DNA of 18,255 bases from Dehalococcoidia bacterium. GTDB lineage: Bacteria > Chloroflexota > Dehalococcoidia > UBA2979. The position numbers were made by a program, and so were the translations under genes. The notes under the pieces are model-generated. The model saw nothing but the letters and a program-made list of their open reading frames with translations, made no database searches and was not told where the DNA came from. Location of the stretch: assembly GCA_023228765.1 (NCBI GenBank), contig JALOAM010000047.1, positions 1 to 18,255 of the forward strand, given 5' to 3'. This document shows, piece by piece, positions 1 through 6,035 of the stretch (the first letter of the stretch is position 1; every line of letters starts with the position of its first letter).

Positions 1-1
1 C

Positions 2-379
2 AGCGCCACCCCGACGCCTGAGCCCACGGAGACGCCGACGCCGACCGCTACCCCGGTAGTGACGCCGGAGCCGACGCCTACTTCGACGCCGGGGAGTAGC
101 CCGACGCCGCGACCCACGCCGGAGCCGACGCCCGAGGTCACCCCGACCCCGGCTGTCCCGGTCACCGTCACGGACCCGACGCCGACGCCTACTCCCGCAC
201 CGCCGCCGACCGTGACGCCGGTCGCGTCCAGCACGGTCGCGGTGCCGCGGCCCGCGGACACCGGGCACGGCGACTCGGGCCGGAGCCACCCCCTGCGGGC
301 GCTGCTCATCGCCCCCACCGTCGCGGTCGCGCTGCTGTTCGGCGCGCGGTCGGCGACCCGAGAGCGAGGCGAGCAATGA
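2..379 (+). CDS. Pro/Thr-rich protein with C-terminal membrane anchor (5' partial)
   Basis: The reading frame is open to the left edge, so the N-terminus is missing and the first visible GTG (59) need not be the start. About 75 visible residues are low-complexity Pro-Thr-Glu repeats of the PTPTP/PEPTPE kind, typical of extended surface or wall-spanning stalks. The C-terminus has the order of a cell-wall sorting or tail-anchor signal: a PADTG sequence (similar to but not LPXTG), a short polar linker, a hydrophobic stretch (ALLIAPTVAVALLFGA) and a basic tail (RSATRERGEQ). The stop overlaps the next start by ATGA. It could be a surface-exposed structural protein, a lysis-related membrane protein or a lysogenic-conversion protein; the sequence does not decide. 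Coding is well supported by the continuous frame and junction, function is not. Confidence 0.7.
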   Translation, partial: SATPTPEPTETPTPTATPVVTPEPTPTSTPGSSPTPRPTPEPTPEVTPTPAVPVTVTDPTPTPTPAPPPTVTPVASSTVAVPRPADTGHGDSGRSHPLRALLIAPTVAVALLFGARSATRERGEQ

Positions 380-642
380 AGGACCCGCGTTGCCTGATCG
401 GGCGTCACGATTGGGAGACCACCAACGTGTTCCGCTTCTGCGGGTGCGACTGGCCCGACGTGGAGCAGCACACCAAGGTCCCGCTGGCCCGTAACGCCTC
501 TGAGGCGGCGGCCGCGTGGTGCGACGCCACCGTGGTCCAGCGCTGTAACCGCTGCCCTGAGTCGCGTCGGCTGTGGGCGCGGCGGCGCACGCCCGGCAAC
601 CCGCCACCGTGGGCCCACGCCCGGATCGGCGGTGCGCGATGA
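376..642 (+). CDS. Small Cys-rich protein, zinc-ribbon-like
   Basis: An 88-residue protein starting at an ATG that overlaps the previous stop (ATGA). It begins with CLIGRHDW, followed by FCGCDW and later a QRCNRCPESR pair. This layout of C-x-x-GRHxW, C-x-C and C-x-x-C resembles the small zinc-binding proteins common in phages (DUF1660-like in style; I cannot confirm membership). The Cys pairs suggest one bound zinc ion. The middle part is Ala-rich. No enzymatic motif is visible. The stop overlaps the next ATG (GATGA), consistent with translational coupling. Function unknown. Confidence 0.7.
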   Translation: MKDPRCLIGRHDWETTNVFRFCGCDWPDVEQHTKVPLARNASEAAAAWCDATVVQRCNRCPESRRLWARRRTPGNPPPWAHARIGGAR

Positions 643-1022
643 CTTCCCGCACCTACGGCCCCGTCACGGTCCGCACGGAGTACCGGCTCCACAAGCTCAC
701 CCGCAGCGAGAGCGGGCTGCACCGCCGCCTGGTCGGCACGTACCCGAGCAAGGTCGCGGCCCACAACGCGGCGAAGCGCACGGCGGGCCGGTACGAGTGC
801 GACGAGTACCGCGTGTCTCGCCACCGTCGCGAGGGCACGACCGAGACGTTCCGCGGCCGCACGCCGTGGTTCGTGGACCGCCTGGGCAACCTCAGCCACG
901 AGGAGACCGAGGCGCTGCGAGCCCAGCTCGACGCCGCCCCACCGCCGACAGCCGAGGAGTGCGAGGCAGCGATGCAGCGCTTCGACGCACCCGCCGGCGC
1001 GCACTGGTCGGAGGCGTGGTGA
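639..1022 (+). CDS. Hypothetical protein, basic, 127 aa
   Basis: The start is the ATG overlapping the upstream stop. The frame is also open upstream to 573, but that part lies inside the previous gene and is not needed. The product is rich in Arg, His and Tyr; the N-terminal half (TYGPVTVRTEYRLHKLTR, then GTYPSKVAAHNAAKR) looks like a small mixed alpha/beta domain, and the C-terminal third is acidic and Pro/Ala-rich. No Cys pair, signal peptide or membrane segment is visible. It is tightly coupled to its neighbours, so it is probably cotranscribed. I do not recognise the family. Confidence 0.65.
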   Translation: MTSRTYGPVTVRTEYRLHKLTRSESGLHRRLVGTYPSKVAAHNAAKRTAGRYECDEYRVSRHRREGTTETFRGRTPWFVDRLGNLSHEETEALRAQLDAAPPPTAEECEAAMQRFDAPAGAHWSEAW

Positions 1023-1195
1023 TGGTCGCCGCTGCTGGCCTGCTGTGCCTCGTCCTGCCCGTCCTCCTGCTCCTCGGGTACGCAGTCGCCGAGCTCCTGT
1101 TCGACGGCGAGGAGGAGGCAGAGGCGGAGATCGAGGCCATGAACCGAGTCATCGAGCGCGGTGGCCACACGCTGGCCGCGCGGGAGGGGAAGTAA
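1022..1195 (+). CDS. Small single-pass membrane protein
   Basis: A 57-residue product. The ATG at 1022 overlaps the previous TGA by one base; a GTG at 1019 is an equally coupled alternative. Residues about 2-22 (AAAGLLCLVLPVLLLLGYAVA) form one strong hydrophobic segment, followed by an acidic stretch (FDGEEEAEAEIEA) and a short amphipathic tail. This is a typical small phage membrane protein with unknown role; a holin is possible in principle, but one short segment and no lysis neighbours in view do not support naming it so. An SD-like GGAGGGGA at 1183-1190, inside its end, serves the next gene. Confidence 0.65.
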   Translation: MVAAAGLLCLVLPVLLLLGYAVAELLFDGEEEAEAEIEAMNRVIERGGHTLAAREGK

Positions 1196-1200
1196 CGCCC

Positions 1201-2505
1201 ATGGAGCGCGAGGTCCGCGTCCCCTCCCGGACGACGCCCGGTGAGTACCACCGCGTGCTCATCGGGATCGACGGCGAGACCTCGTGCGACTGCGCCGGCG
1301 CCACATACCGCGGCTACTGCTGGGCTCAAGTCCAGGTGAAGGAACAGATGATGACGAACGAAGAACACGCCCTGGTGCCCGTCAAGGTCACCCCGCCGAC
1401 GAGCCTCGTCCCGAGCACGAAGGACCTGGAGGCGATCGACCGGCTGGCCAACTCCATCATGGGCGCCAAGGGGCAGATGTTCCCCGCGGCGCTCGACTCG
1501 CCCGCCAAGGTCTTCGCCGTGATGGCCTACGGCCTCGAGGTCGGCGTCCCGCCGATGGCGGCGCTCCGCAACATCTACATCGTCAACGGGAAGCCGCAGC
1601 CCTCCGCGGAGCTGATGGCGGGCATCGCGATGGCGGGCGAGAAGGGCATCTCGTTCGAGATCGTGGAGCTGACCGACACCAAGTGCACGATGCGCATCAA
1701 GCGCCCCTCGCTCAACGTCGAGGCTGAGTACACCTACACCATCGAGGACGCGAAGAAGGCGAACCTCATCAAGCCCGGTCAGCCCTGGTCGCTGTACCCG
1801 CGCGACATGATGCGGCACGCCTGCATGAAGCGGCTGTGCCGCGCGTACGCCCCCGACCTCATCAACGGCCTCGACTCCATCGCGCTGTCGACGCCCGCGG
1901 ACGACGAGCCCACTACGCCGCCTCGGTACATCGAAGCATCGACCCCGATGCGCTACGCCGAGGAGACAGGCCCCGCGCCTATCACCGAGGTGGATCTCGC
2001 GACCGGTGAGATCATCGAGGGCTCGTTCGTCGAGGAGGACGAGGAGCCGAGCGACGGCGCGCCCGAGGAGGCCGCGCCAGCGACGTCCGACCCCATCGGC
2101 GAGGCCTCGATGAACGCCGCTGCCGAGTGGCTCAACGCGACCGCGAAGGCCGCGAAGTGCACCGTCGAGGACGTGCTGGAGGCCCTCAACACTGACATCG
2201 TCGGCGTGGCGGCGAACCTCCCCGCGGTCCAGGCACAGTGGGCGCGGATGCGTCCCGCAGGCGCCGCGCCGACTGCGGCCGCGGAGCCGACCGGCAACGA
2301 GAAGCTCGACGCCATCACGAACCCGGGCCAGTTCTTCTCCTACTTCTGGCAGGAGCACCGGGTCTCGAAGCGCGCCCTCATCGAGCGGTGCAGCCTCCAG
2401 CAGGAGCAGGACTTCGAGGACCTCGCGACACAGGAGGGCGGCTGGAACGCCGCCGCCAAGTTCGTCGAGGAGACGTTCCTCGCCACGGCGGGAGCGGCTT
2501 CGTGA
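1201..2505 (+). CDS. RecT/Bet-family single-strand annealing protein with N-terminal SWIM-like Cys motif
   Basis: A 434-residue protein. The core (from about residue 51) has the RecT/Bet signature around residues 111-145: GLEVGVPPMAALRNIYIVNG, then GKPQPSAELMAGIA. Such proteins anneal complementary single strands during phage recombination and end repair. Residues 1-49 are an extra piece with C29-x-C31-x8-C40-x2-Q43, like a SWIM zinc finger (CxCxnCxH) with the final His replaced by Gln. A second start at ATG 1348/1351 is preceded by AAGGA and would give the bare RecT-like protein, so two products are possible. I chose 1201 because its codons show the same G/C-ending bias and an SD (GGAGGGGA, 1183-1190) lies 10 bases upstream. 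An acidic linker (about 255-300) precedes an alpha-helical tail that may contact partners. No RecE/YqaJ-type exonuclease lies beside it. Confidence 0.88.
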   Translation: MEREVRVPSRTTPGEYHRVLIGIDGETSCDCAGATYRGYCWAQVQVKEQMMTNEEHALVPVKVTPPTSLVPSTKDLEAIDRLANSIMGAKGQMFPAALDSPAKVFAVMAYGLEVGVPPMAALRNIYIVNGKPQPSAELMAGIAMAGEKGISFEIVELTDTKCTMRIKRPSLNVEAEYTYTIEDAKKANLIKPGQPWSLYPRDMMRHACMKRLCRAYAPDLINGLDSIALSTPADDEPTTPPRYIEASTPMRYAEETGPAPITEVDLATGEIIEGSFVEEDEEPSDGAPEEAAPATSDPIGEASMNAAAEWLNATAKAAKCTVEDVLEALNTDIVGVAANLPAVQAQWARMRPAGAAPTAAAEPTGNEKLDAITNPGQFFSYFWQEHRVSKRALIERCSLQQEQDFEDLATQEGGWNAAAKFVEETFLATAGAAS

Positions 2506-3257
2506 CGAACGACAGCATCAACCTCGCCAACCCGTTCGGGCACGGCTGGGTGGACCTTCGCGTCGAGGACCACGCCGGTCTCTCCGTGCTCCGCATTGAG
2601 CAGGGCGACCAGACGATCCACTGGCCCGCGCCTATCGCGGCAGACCTCGTGGACGGCATCGTCCAGCTGCTTCCGAACGCAGGCCCCGAGGAGCCTCAGC
2701 CGGCCATCTGGTACCTCGGCTCGCCCTACAGCCACGAGGACCTCGGCGTCCGCGAGGAGCGCCACCGGTACGTCTGCCAGGCAGCGGCGCGGCTGTTCGA
2801 GAGCGGCATCTACACGTACTCACCCATTGCGCACACCGTCGCGATCAACGAGCTCGGCGGGCTGAACGAGGCCGCGTTCGAGTTCTGGCGTGCGTTCGAC
2901 CTCGGGATGGTCGACCGCCTCACCGGCCTCATGGTCCTCATGCTGCCCGGCTGGCGGGAGTCGGTCGGACTGACGGCGGAGATCGCCCACGCGCGCGCGA
3001 CCGGCAAGCCCGTCCTGTGGGTCGAGCCCGTCATCGACGCCCGCACCGGCAGGCTCACCGGCTGCCAGCTGCACGAGGACGAGCCGGTCGCTGAGGACGA
3101 GGACGAGGACCCGCAGTGCCTCACCTGCGAGGACGAGCGCTGGCTGCCGAACGACGAGGCCGAGAGCGAAGCCGACCCGGTCTGGAAGCCGTGCCCGGAC
3201 TGCAACCCGAAGGGCGCCATCCCGTGCCCGTACGTGTTCGAGGAGGTCGAGGCGTGA
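2502..3257 (+). CDS. DUF1937 nucleoside deoxyribosyltransferase-like protein with C-terminal Cys module
   Basis: The GTG at 2502 overlaps the recT-like stop (GTGA); 251 residues. Residues about 68-175 match the DUF1937 pattern: YLGSPYSHEDLGVREER, SPIAHTVAINELGGLN, an Asp-containing middle (FDLGMVDRL), then a GWRESVGLTAEIAHA stretch with E160 and GKPVLWVEP. These elements are shared with the nucleoside 2-deoxyribosyltransferase-like fold, so a nucleotide or nucleoside substrate is likely, but the reaction is not established. A ~65-residue unknown segment precedes it. After an acidic linker (EDEDED) the C-terminus has C206-x-x-C209 and C231-x-x-C234 plus IPCP, likely a zinc ribbon. The combination with the Cys tail is the odd feature. 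Possible roles are nucleotide salvage, base modification or interference with nucleotide signalling. Confidence 0.8.
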   Translation: MTNDSINLANPFGHGWVDLRVEDHAGLSVLRIEQGDQTIHWPAPIAADLVDGIVQLLPNAGPEEPQPAIWYLGSPYSHEDLGVREERHRYVCQAAARLFESGIYTYSPIAHTVAINELGGLNEAAFEFWRAFDLGMVDRLTGLMVLMLPGWRESVGLTAEIAHARATGKPVLWVEPVIDARTGRLTGCQLHEDEPVAEDEDEDPQCLTCEDERWLPNDEAESEADPVWKPCPDCNPKGAIPCPYVFEEVEA

Positions 3258-3475
3258 ACACGGAAACGCTCGAAGTCGCGCCGGAGCCGGTGAAGCCAGC
3301 GGCCGCCAAGCGGTTCAACCTCCGCGAGGTTCCGCGCGAGGCCGTAGAGGCGGCCTACCTCGAAGTCCACAACGGCGTTGGCCGCGCAGCCCGCCGTCAC
3401 ATGGCTCGTGACTTCGCAAAGGGCCGTGTCGCACGCGAGGTCATCGAGCTGCTGCAGCGGCAGGCGGAGGCGTAG
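3254..3475 (+). CDS. Small hypothetical protein, 73 aa
   Basis: The GTG at 3254 overlaps the upstream TGA (GTGA). The frame is open further upstream inside the previous gene, but that part is a shadow. The N-terminus is Pro/Ala-rich and probably disordered; residues about 22-72 look helical and basic (REVPREAVEAAYLEVHNG, ARRHMARDFAKGRVAREV), possibly a small nucleic-acid-binding helical bundle. No Cys or membrane segment. Its place in the recombination block suggests an early gene. Family not recognised. Confidence 0.6.
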   Translation: MNTETLEVAPEPVKPAAAKRFNLREVPREAVEAAYLEVHNGVGRAARRHMARDFAKGRVAREVIELLQRQAEA

Positions 3476-3479
3476 CGCC

Positions 3480-3677
3480 GTGCCGGTGATGGACGTGCGG
3501 CTGCACTGCGACGCCACCGTCGTGCTCGCGCCCGGCGCGGACGAGCTCGACCTGCGCCGCCGCATCCAGGCCGCGCTGGACCGCGTCGTCGAGCCGCTGT
3601 CCGAGGCAGGCGCGGTCTTCGCGCCAACTAACGAGTTCACAGCGCAACTGCGCGAGGAGGAGGGGAGCGATGCCTGA
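3480..3677 (+). CDS. Small hypothetical protein, 65 aa
   Basis: The start is GTG 3480, with GGAGG at about 3466-3470 at suitable spacing; ATG 3489 is an in-frame alternative but sits too far from that SD. The product has a beta-alpha look: MDVRLHCDATVVLAPGADE, then a helix DLRRRIQAALDRVVEPL and a charged tail. It may form a small ferredoxin-like or dimerisation fold, which is a guess from the pattern. It overlaps the next gene by 8 bases. No known family recognised. Confidence 0.55.
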   Translation: MPVMDVRLHCDATVVLAPGADELDLRRRIQAALDRVVEPLSEAGAVFAPTNEFTAQLREEEGSDA

Positions 3678-4062
3678 GACGAAGGACATGACGGCGGAGG
3701 AGCTGGCTGCGTTCCGGCGGCAGACGGCGCTCAACGTGCTCCGCGAGGACCCGGACCTGCTGGAGCGAATCGGCGAGGGACTGCTCGGCCTGGCGGAGCG
3801 GGTGAAGCACGGGGGCAAGGGCAAGGTCACGGTGACCGTCGCCGTGGTGAACACGAAGAAGGCTGGGTTCAGCGAGACGGTCTTCGTCGAGGGCTCGGTC
3901 AAGGTCACCGAGCCGGCCGAGCCGCCGACCGAACAGAGCCTCTGGTACGCGGTCAACGGGCAGATGACGCGACGCGACCCGCGCCAGCCTGACCTCCCCA
4001 TGTTCAAGCAGGTCGCACGCAACGACGGCGATGAGGTCGCCGAGGAAGCAGCAGCACAGTGA
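3670..4062 (+). CDS. Hypothetical early protein upstream of DUF2303, 130 aa
   Basis: The ATG at 3670 follows GGAGGAGGGG with good spacing. The N-terminal half is helical and acidic (MTAEELAAFRRQTALNVLRE, LLERIGEGLLGLAERV), followed by a beta-rich stretch (KVTVTVAVVNTKKAGFSETV) and a polar tail with DLPMF. No catalytic motif, Cys pair or membrane segment is seen. It is coupled by GTGA to the DUF2303 gene, so a shared role in the recombination/early block is reasonable but inferred only from position. Confidence 0.65.
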   Translation: MPETKDMTAEELAAFRRQTALNVLREDPDLLERIGEGLLGLAERVKHGGKGKVTVTVAVVNTKKAGFSETVFVEGSVKVTEPAEPPTEQSLWYAVNGQMTRRDPRQPDLPMFKQVARNDGDEVAEEAAAQ

Positions 4063-4874
4063 CCAACGAGTTCGAGCAGGGCGACATCCAGGCGGCCATC
4101 GACGCCGGGCGGCGGGAGACGCAGGTCATCGACCTGCGTGACGACGTGCGCCTGGTCGTGCGGCCTAGCGACAGCACCGACGACGTGTACGACCTGGAGT
4201 CGTACGCGGAGCACCCGCGCCGCCACAAGGGCAACGCCACCTTCCGCACCGTCGAGGACTTCACCCACTACGTGAAGCGCCACGAGGGTGGAGGCACGGT
4301 CGTGTTCGCGGACCGCCTCGGCGGGATGCGGGCGGTGTTCAACCACCACGGCAAGGAGATCCCCGGCTGGCGGGACTTCACCGCCACGCTCACGCGCGAG
4401 CACACGAAGGCGTGGGACGCGTGGATGAAGGCTGCGCAGGCCCCGATGTCGCAGCTGGCGTTCGCCAACTTCCTCGAGGAGCGCCTCGGGGAGATCGCGG
4501 AGCCCGCCGGCGCTGACCTGCTGGACGCTGCGGAGCACTTCCGCGCGCACACCATCGTCAGCTTCCGCTCGCAGCAGAAGCTCTCGAACGGCCAGCGCCA
4601 GCTCGAATACATCGAGGAGGTCCAGGGGGGCGGCGAGCAGAACGGCAAGCTCACGCTCCCGGAGCGGCTCACCGTCGTCCTGCAGCCGTTCCGCGACAGC
4701 GAGTCGTTCAGCGTCGAGGCACGTCTGCGCTGGCGCATCCAGGACCGGCAGGTGGTGTTCTCCATCCTGTTCGACGACACGCTCGACGACGAGATCGACG
4801 AGGTGGTCGAGACGGCGATCCGCGACGTGGACGTGACGATCGATGCGCTGGTCCTGCGCGGGGCGGACGCGTAG
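4059..4874 (+). CDS. DUF2303 family protein (YfdQ-like)
   Basis: A 271-residue protein starting at a GTG that overlaps the previous stop. The sequence follows the DUF2303/YfdQ layout: an N-terminal stretch on Leu-Glu-Ser (VYDLESYAEHPRRHKGNATF), DFTHYVKRHE, VFADRLGGMRAVFNHHG, HTKAWDAWMKA, then SQLAFANFLEERLGEIAEP, the SFRSQQKLSNGQRQLEYIEE segment, and a C-terminal beta region with LPERLTVVLQPF and VEARLRWRI. Members are widespread in phages and prophages, often near recombination genes; the biochemical role is unknown. Here it lies about 1.5 kb downstream of the RecT-like gene, which fits a recombination accessory role, but that is inference. The length looks complete. Confidence 0.85.
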   Translation: MTNEFEQGDIQAAIDAGRRETQVIDLRDDVRLVVRPSDSTDDVYDLESYAEHPRRHKGNATFRTVEDFTHYVKRHEGGGTVVFADRLGGMRAVFNHHGKEIPGWRDFTATLTREHTKAWDAWMKAAQAPMSQLAFANFLEERLGEIAEPAGADLLDAAEHFRAHTIVSFRSQQKLSNGQRQLEYIEEVQGGGEQNGKLTLPERLTVVLQPFRDSESFSVEARLRWRIQDRQVVFSILFDDTLDDEIDEVVETAIRDVDVTIDALVLRGADA

Positions 4875-4876
4875 CG

Positions 4877-5128
4877 ATGGACGACGGGCTCGTCGCCGCG
4901 TGGCTGAGCGCCCTGCGCTCGGGGTTGGTGCACCGCGTGCGTGTCGAGCGCGTGGGGCACCTGGGGGCCCGGCGCATGGAGACGCTGTGCGGCATCAGCG
5001 CCGCAATCATCCGCCTCGCGGACGACGAGCCCGTCTCCTGCGGCGCGTGCCTCGAGCGCGACGGCGAGCCCGCGGTCCACATGGCCGAGTACGTCATCGC
5101 GGTCGCACGACGGGCGGTGCCCGCGTGA
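4877..5128 (+). CDS. Small Cys-containing protein, probable zinc binder
   Basis: ATG 4877 lies two bases after the DUF2303 stop; 83 residues. It carries the order ...METLCGISAAIIRLADD followed by EPVSCGACLERDGEP. A Cys after Thr-Leu, a spacer of about 16 residues, and a C-x-x-C is a pattern seen in many short actinobacterial and phage proteins that likely hold one zinc. An upstream basic region (VHRVRVERVGHLGARR) supplies a His that could be the fourth ligand. No catalytic motif. It is GTGA-coupled to the next gene. Exact role unknown. Confidence 0.6.
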   Translation: MDDGLVAAWLSALRSGLVHRVRVERVGHLGARRMETLCGISAAIIRLADDEPVSCGACLERDGEPAVHMAEYVIAVARRAVPA

Positions 5129-5358
5129 GCCGCCTGTCGATGGCTGCGCGGGGCTACATGCCGACCGACCTGCGGCGGCTGCTGGACCGCGTGGACAGCC
5201 TGCTCGACGACCGGCGCGGGGACGGGTCGCTCACCGAGCGCGAGTGGCTCGCCATCATGGCGCGCCTCCACCCCGACGGGTTCGTGGACGGGTACCGCGA
5301 TGGGCTGACGCCGCCGCCTGGGCGACGGCCGGAGGGGGCGCAGCCCGCACTGGTGTAA
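5125..5358 (+). CDS. Small hypothetical protein, 77 aa
   Basis: The GTG at 5125 overlaps the upstream stop by GTGA. The product is mostly helical and charged (MPTDLRRLLDRVDSLLDDRR, LTEREWLAIMARLHPDGFVD) with a Pro-rich tail. It is the last gene of the tightly packed early block: after its TAA stop there are 127 non-coding bases with a strong hairpin before the Acb2-like gene. No family recognised. Confidence 0.6.
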   Translation: MSRLSMAARGYMPTDLRRLLDRVDSLLDDRRGDGSLTEREWLAIMARLHPDGFVDGYRDGLTPPPGRRPEGAQPALV

Positions 5359-5377
5359 GACGCCTGCGCGTCCCGGC

Positions 5378-5420
5378 GGACTTCCGAGGGGGTTATCCGA
5401 CCCCGCCTCCTCGGGAGTCC
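5378..5420 (+). other. Long RNA hairpin in the gap before the Acb2-like gene
   Basis: In the 127-base gap (5359-5485), GGACTTCCGAGG (5378-5389) pairs with CCTCGGGAGTCC (5409-5420) over 12 bp with one G.U wobble. A second inner stem GGGT/ACCC (5390-5393 with 5400-5403) closes a TATCCG loop, leaving a 5-base bulge. A smaller stem GGGCC/GGCCC lies at 5455-5469, just before the SD. No U-tract follows, so a classical intrinsic terminator is not supported; a regulatory or processing hairpin is possible. Confidence 0.55.
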
Positions 5421-5485
5421 ACCGGGCCGGACAGGCCGAAGCGAGAGAGAAGCAGGGCCGAGGAGGCCCGAACGAAGGAGGGCAC

Positions 5486-5710
5486 ATGGAAAAGGCTGAC
5501 CTCGACTACCGATTCGGCTTCCACCCGGCAGCGCCGGACACGGGACCGAAGCACGACCGCATCCGCGCCGCTGCGCGCGAGTTCGCCGAGGTGATCAACG
5601 AGGTCGCCCCGGACAGCCGTCAGAAGTCGCTCGCAGTCACGGCGCTCGAGGAATCGATGCACTGGGCCAACGCGGCGATCGCATGCAACGAGGCCCCCGC
5701 AGCGGGGTAG
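5486..5710 (+). CDS. acb2: Acb2/Tad1 hairpin-domain protein, putative anti-CBASS cyclic-nucleotide sponge
   Basis: A 74-residue protein with the best SD in the window (AAGGAGGG, about 5475-5482) a few bases before the ATG. It matches the Acb2/Tad1 hairpin family: an N-terminal YRFGFHPAAP element (residues 8-17), helix 1 with KHDRIRAAAREFAEVINEVA (22-41), then the characteristic PDSRQKSLAVTALEESMHWA (42-61) and NAAIACN (62-68). Characterised members are small all-helical oligomers that bind cyclic di- and trinucleotides and so stop activation of CBASS effectors (and, for Tad proteins, Thoeris signals). The length is normal for a single-domain member. It stands alone between two structured non-coding gaps, unlike the overlapping genes on both sides, which suggests separate expression or a moron-like insertion. 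The family call is strong; ligand preference cannot be read from sequence. Confidence 0.85.
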   Translation: MEKADLDYRFGFHPAAPDTGPKHDRIRAAAREFAEVINEVAPDSRQKSLAVTALEESMHWANAAIACNEAPAAG

Positions 5711-5718
5711 AGCAGCTT

Positions 5719-5758
5719 CGGGTGGCGTGTCTGGTTTCGGATGCGGGCACGCCACTCG
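5719..5758 (+). other. 15-bp stem hairpin just after the Acb2-like stop
   Basis: Bases 5719-5733 pair with 5744-5758 over 15 bp (three of them G.U), including a perfect core GTGGCGTG/CACGCCAC, with a 10-base loop GTTTCGGATG. It starts 9 bases after the stop codon. There is no U-run after it. It could be a terminator of the GC-rich U-less kind, a 3' stability element, or the first helix of a larger RNA. Confidence 0.6.
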
Positions 5759-5778
5759 CGGACACAGGACAGGAGGTT

Positions 5779-5799
5779 GGGACGTCTCGCTGACGTCCC
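5779..5799 (+). other. Perfect 8-bp hairpin
   Basis: GGGACGTC (5779-5786) and GACGTCCC (5792-5799) are perfect complements around a 5-base loop TCGCT; two U.G pairs can extend the stem at the base. It is the second helix of the region. Confidence 0.5.
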
Positions 5800-5959
5800 G
5801 GACGGAGGAGAGCGGAGCGAGCAGGGACGGCTGTCTGGTCTGGTCACAAATGCTGACGTCGCCGAGAAGGCTGGGGAGTTTCTCGACGAAGACCTGGACC
5901 GTCGTCGCGACCTGCACCCGCTCCGCACTCCACCGGGCATCCGCCGCCCAATGACGAGC

Positions 5960-5975
5960 GCCCTGTCGGCAGGGC
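5960..5975 (+). other. 6-bp hairpin with TCGG tetraloop
   Basis: GCCCTG and CAGGGC are perfect complements around TCGG. A further 5-bp stem GCGGC/GCCGC with loop TCA lies at 6007-6019, directly before the SD (AGGGAGG, 6021-6027) of the next gene, so folding there could affect its translation. Confidence 0.4.
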
Positions 5976-6035
5976 AGGAGTCAGCGGGTACCGGGGCGTC
6001 AGCGATGCGGCTCAGCCGCGAGGGAGGTAGTGGGC

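Larger units (their letters stand above)
5711..6035 (+). other. 325-base hairpin-rich region without a convincing gene
   Basis: This gap is far larger than any other in the window. It contains at least five local inverted repeats (5719-5758, 5777-5801, 5863-5885, 5960-5975, 6007-6019). The Acb2-like frame stays open after its stop from 5711 through to 6145, but the codons show a weaker G/C third-position bias than in neighbouring genes, its only ATG (5741) has no clear SD, and the far end overlaps a better gene. I therefore read it as non-coding, structured RNA or decayed sequence. No tRNA is visible. Confidence 0.5.

Noticed and set aside
1..260. Short repeats of ACGCCG type as a CRISPR-like or minisatellite array.
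   Set aside because: They keep reading frame and simply encode Pro-Thr repeats; there are no spacer-like units.
1022..1195. Calling the small membrane protein a holin.
   Set aside because: One membrane segment is not diagnostic and no endolysin or other lysis gene is visible nearby.
5378..5420. The hairpin as a classical intrinsic terminator.
   Set aside because: No run of T follows the stem, so only a generic structured element is claimed.
5711..6035. A tRNA gene in the large gap.
   Set aside because: No T-loop consensus (GTTCRANYC) with matching acceptor stem could be found.
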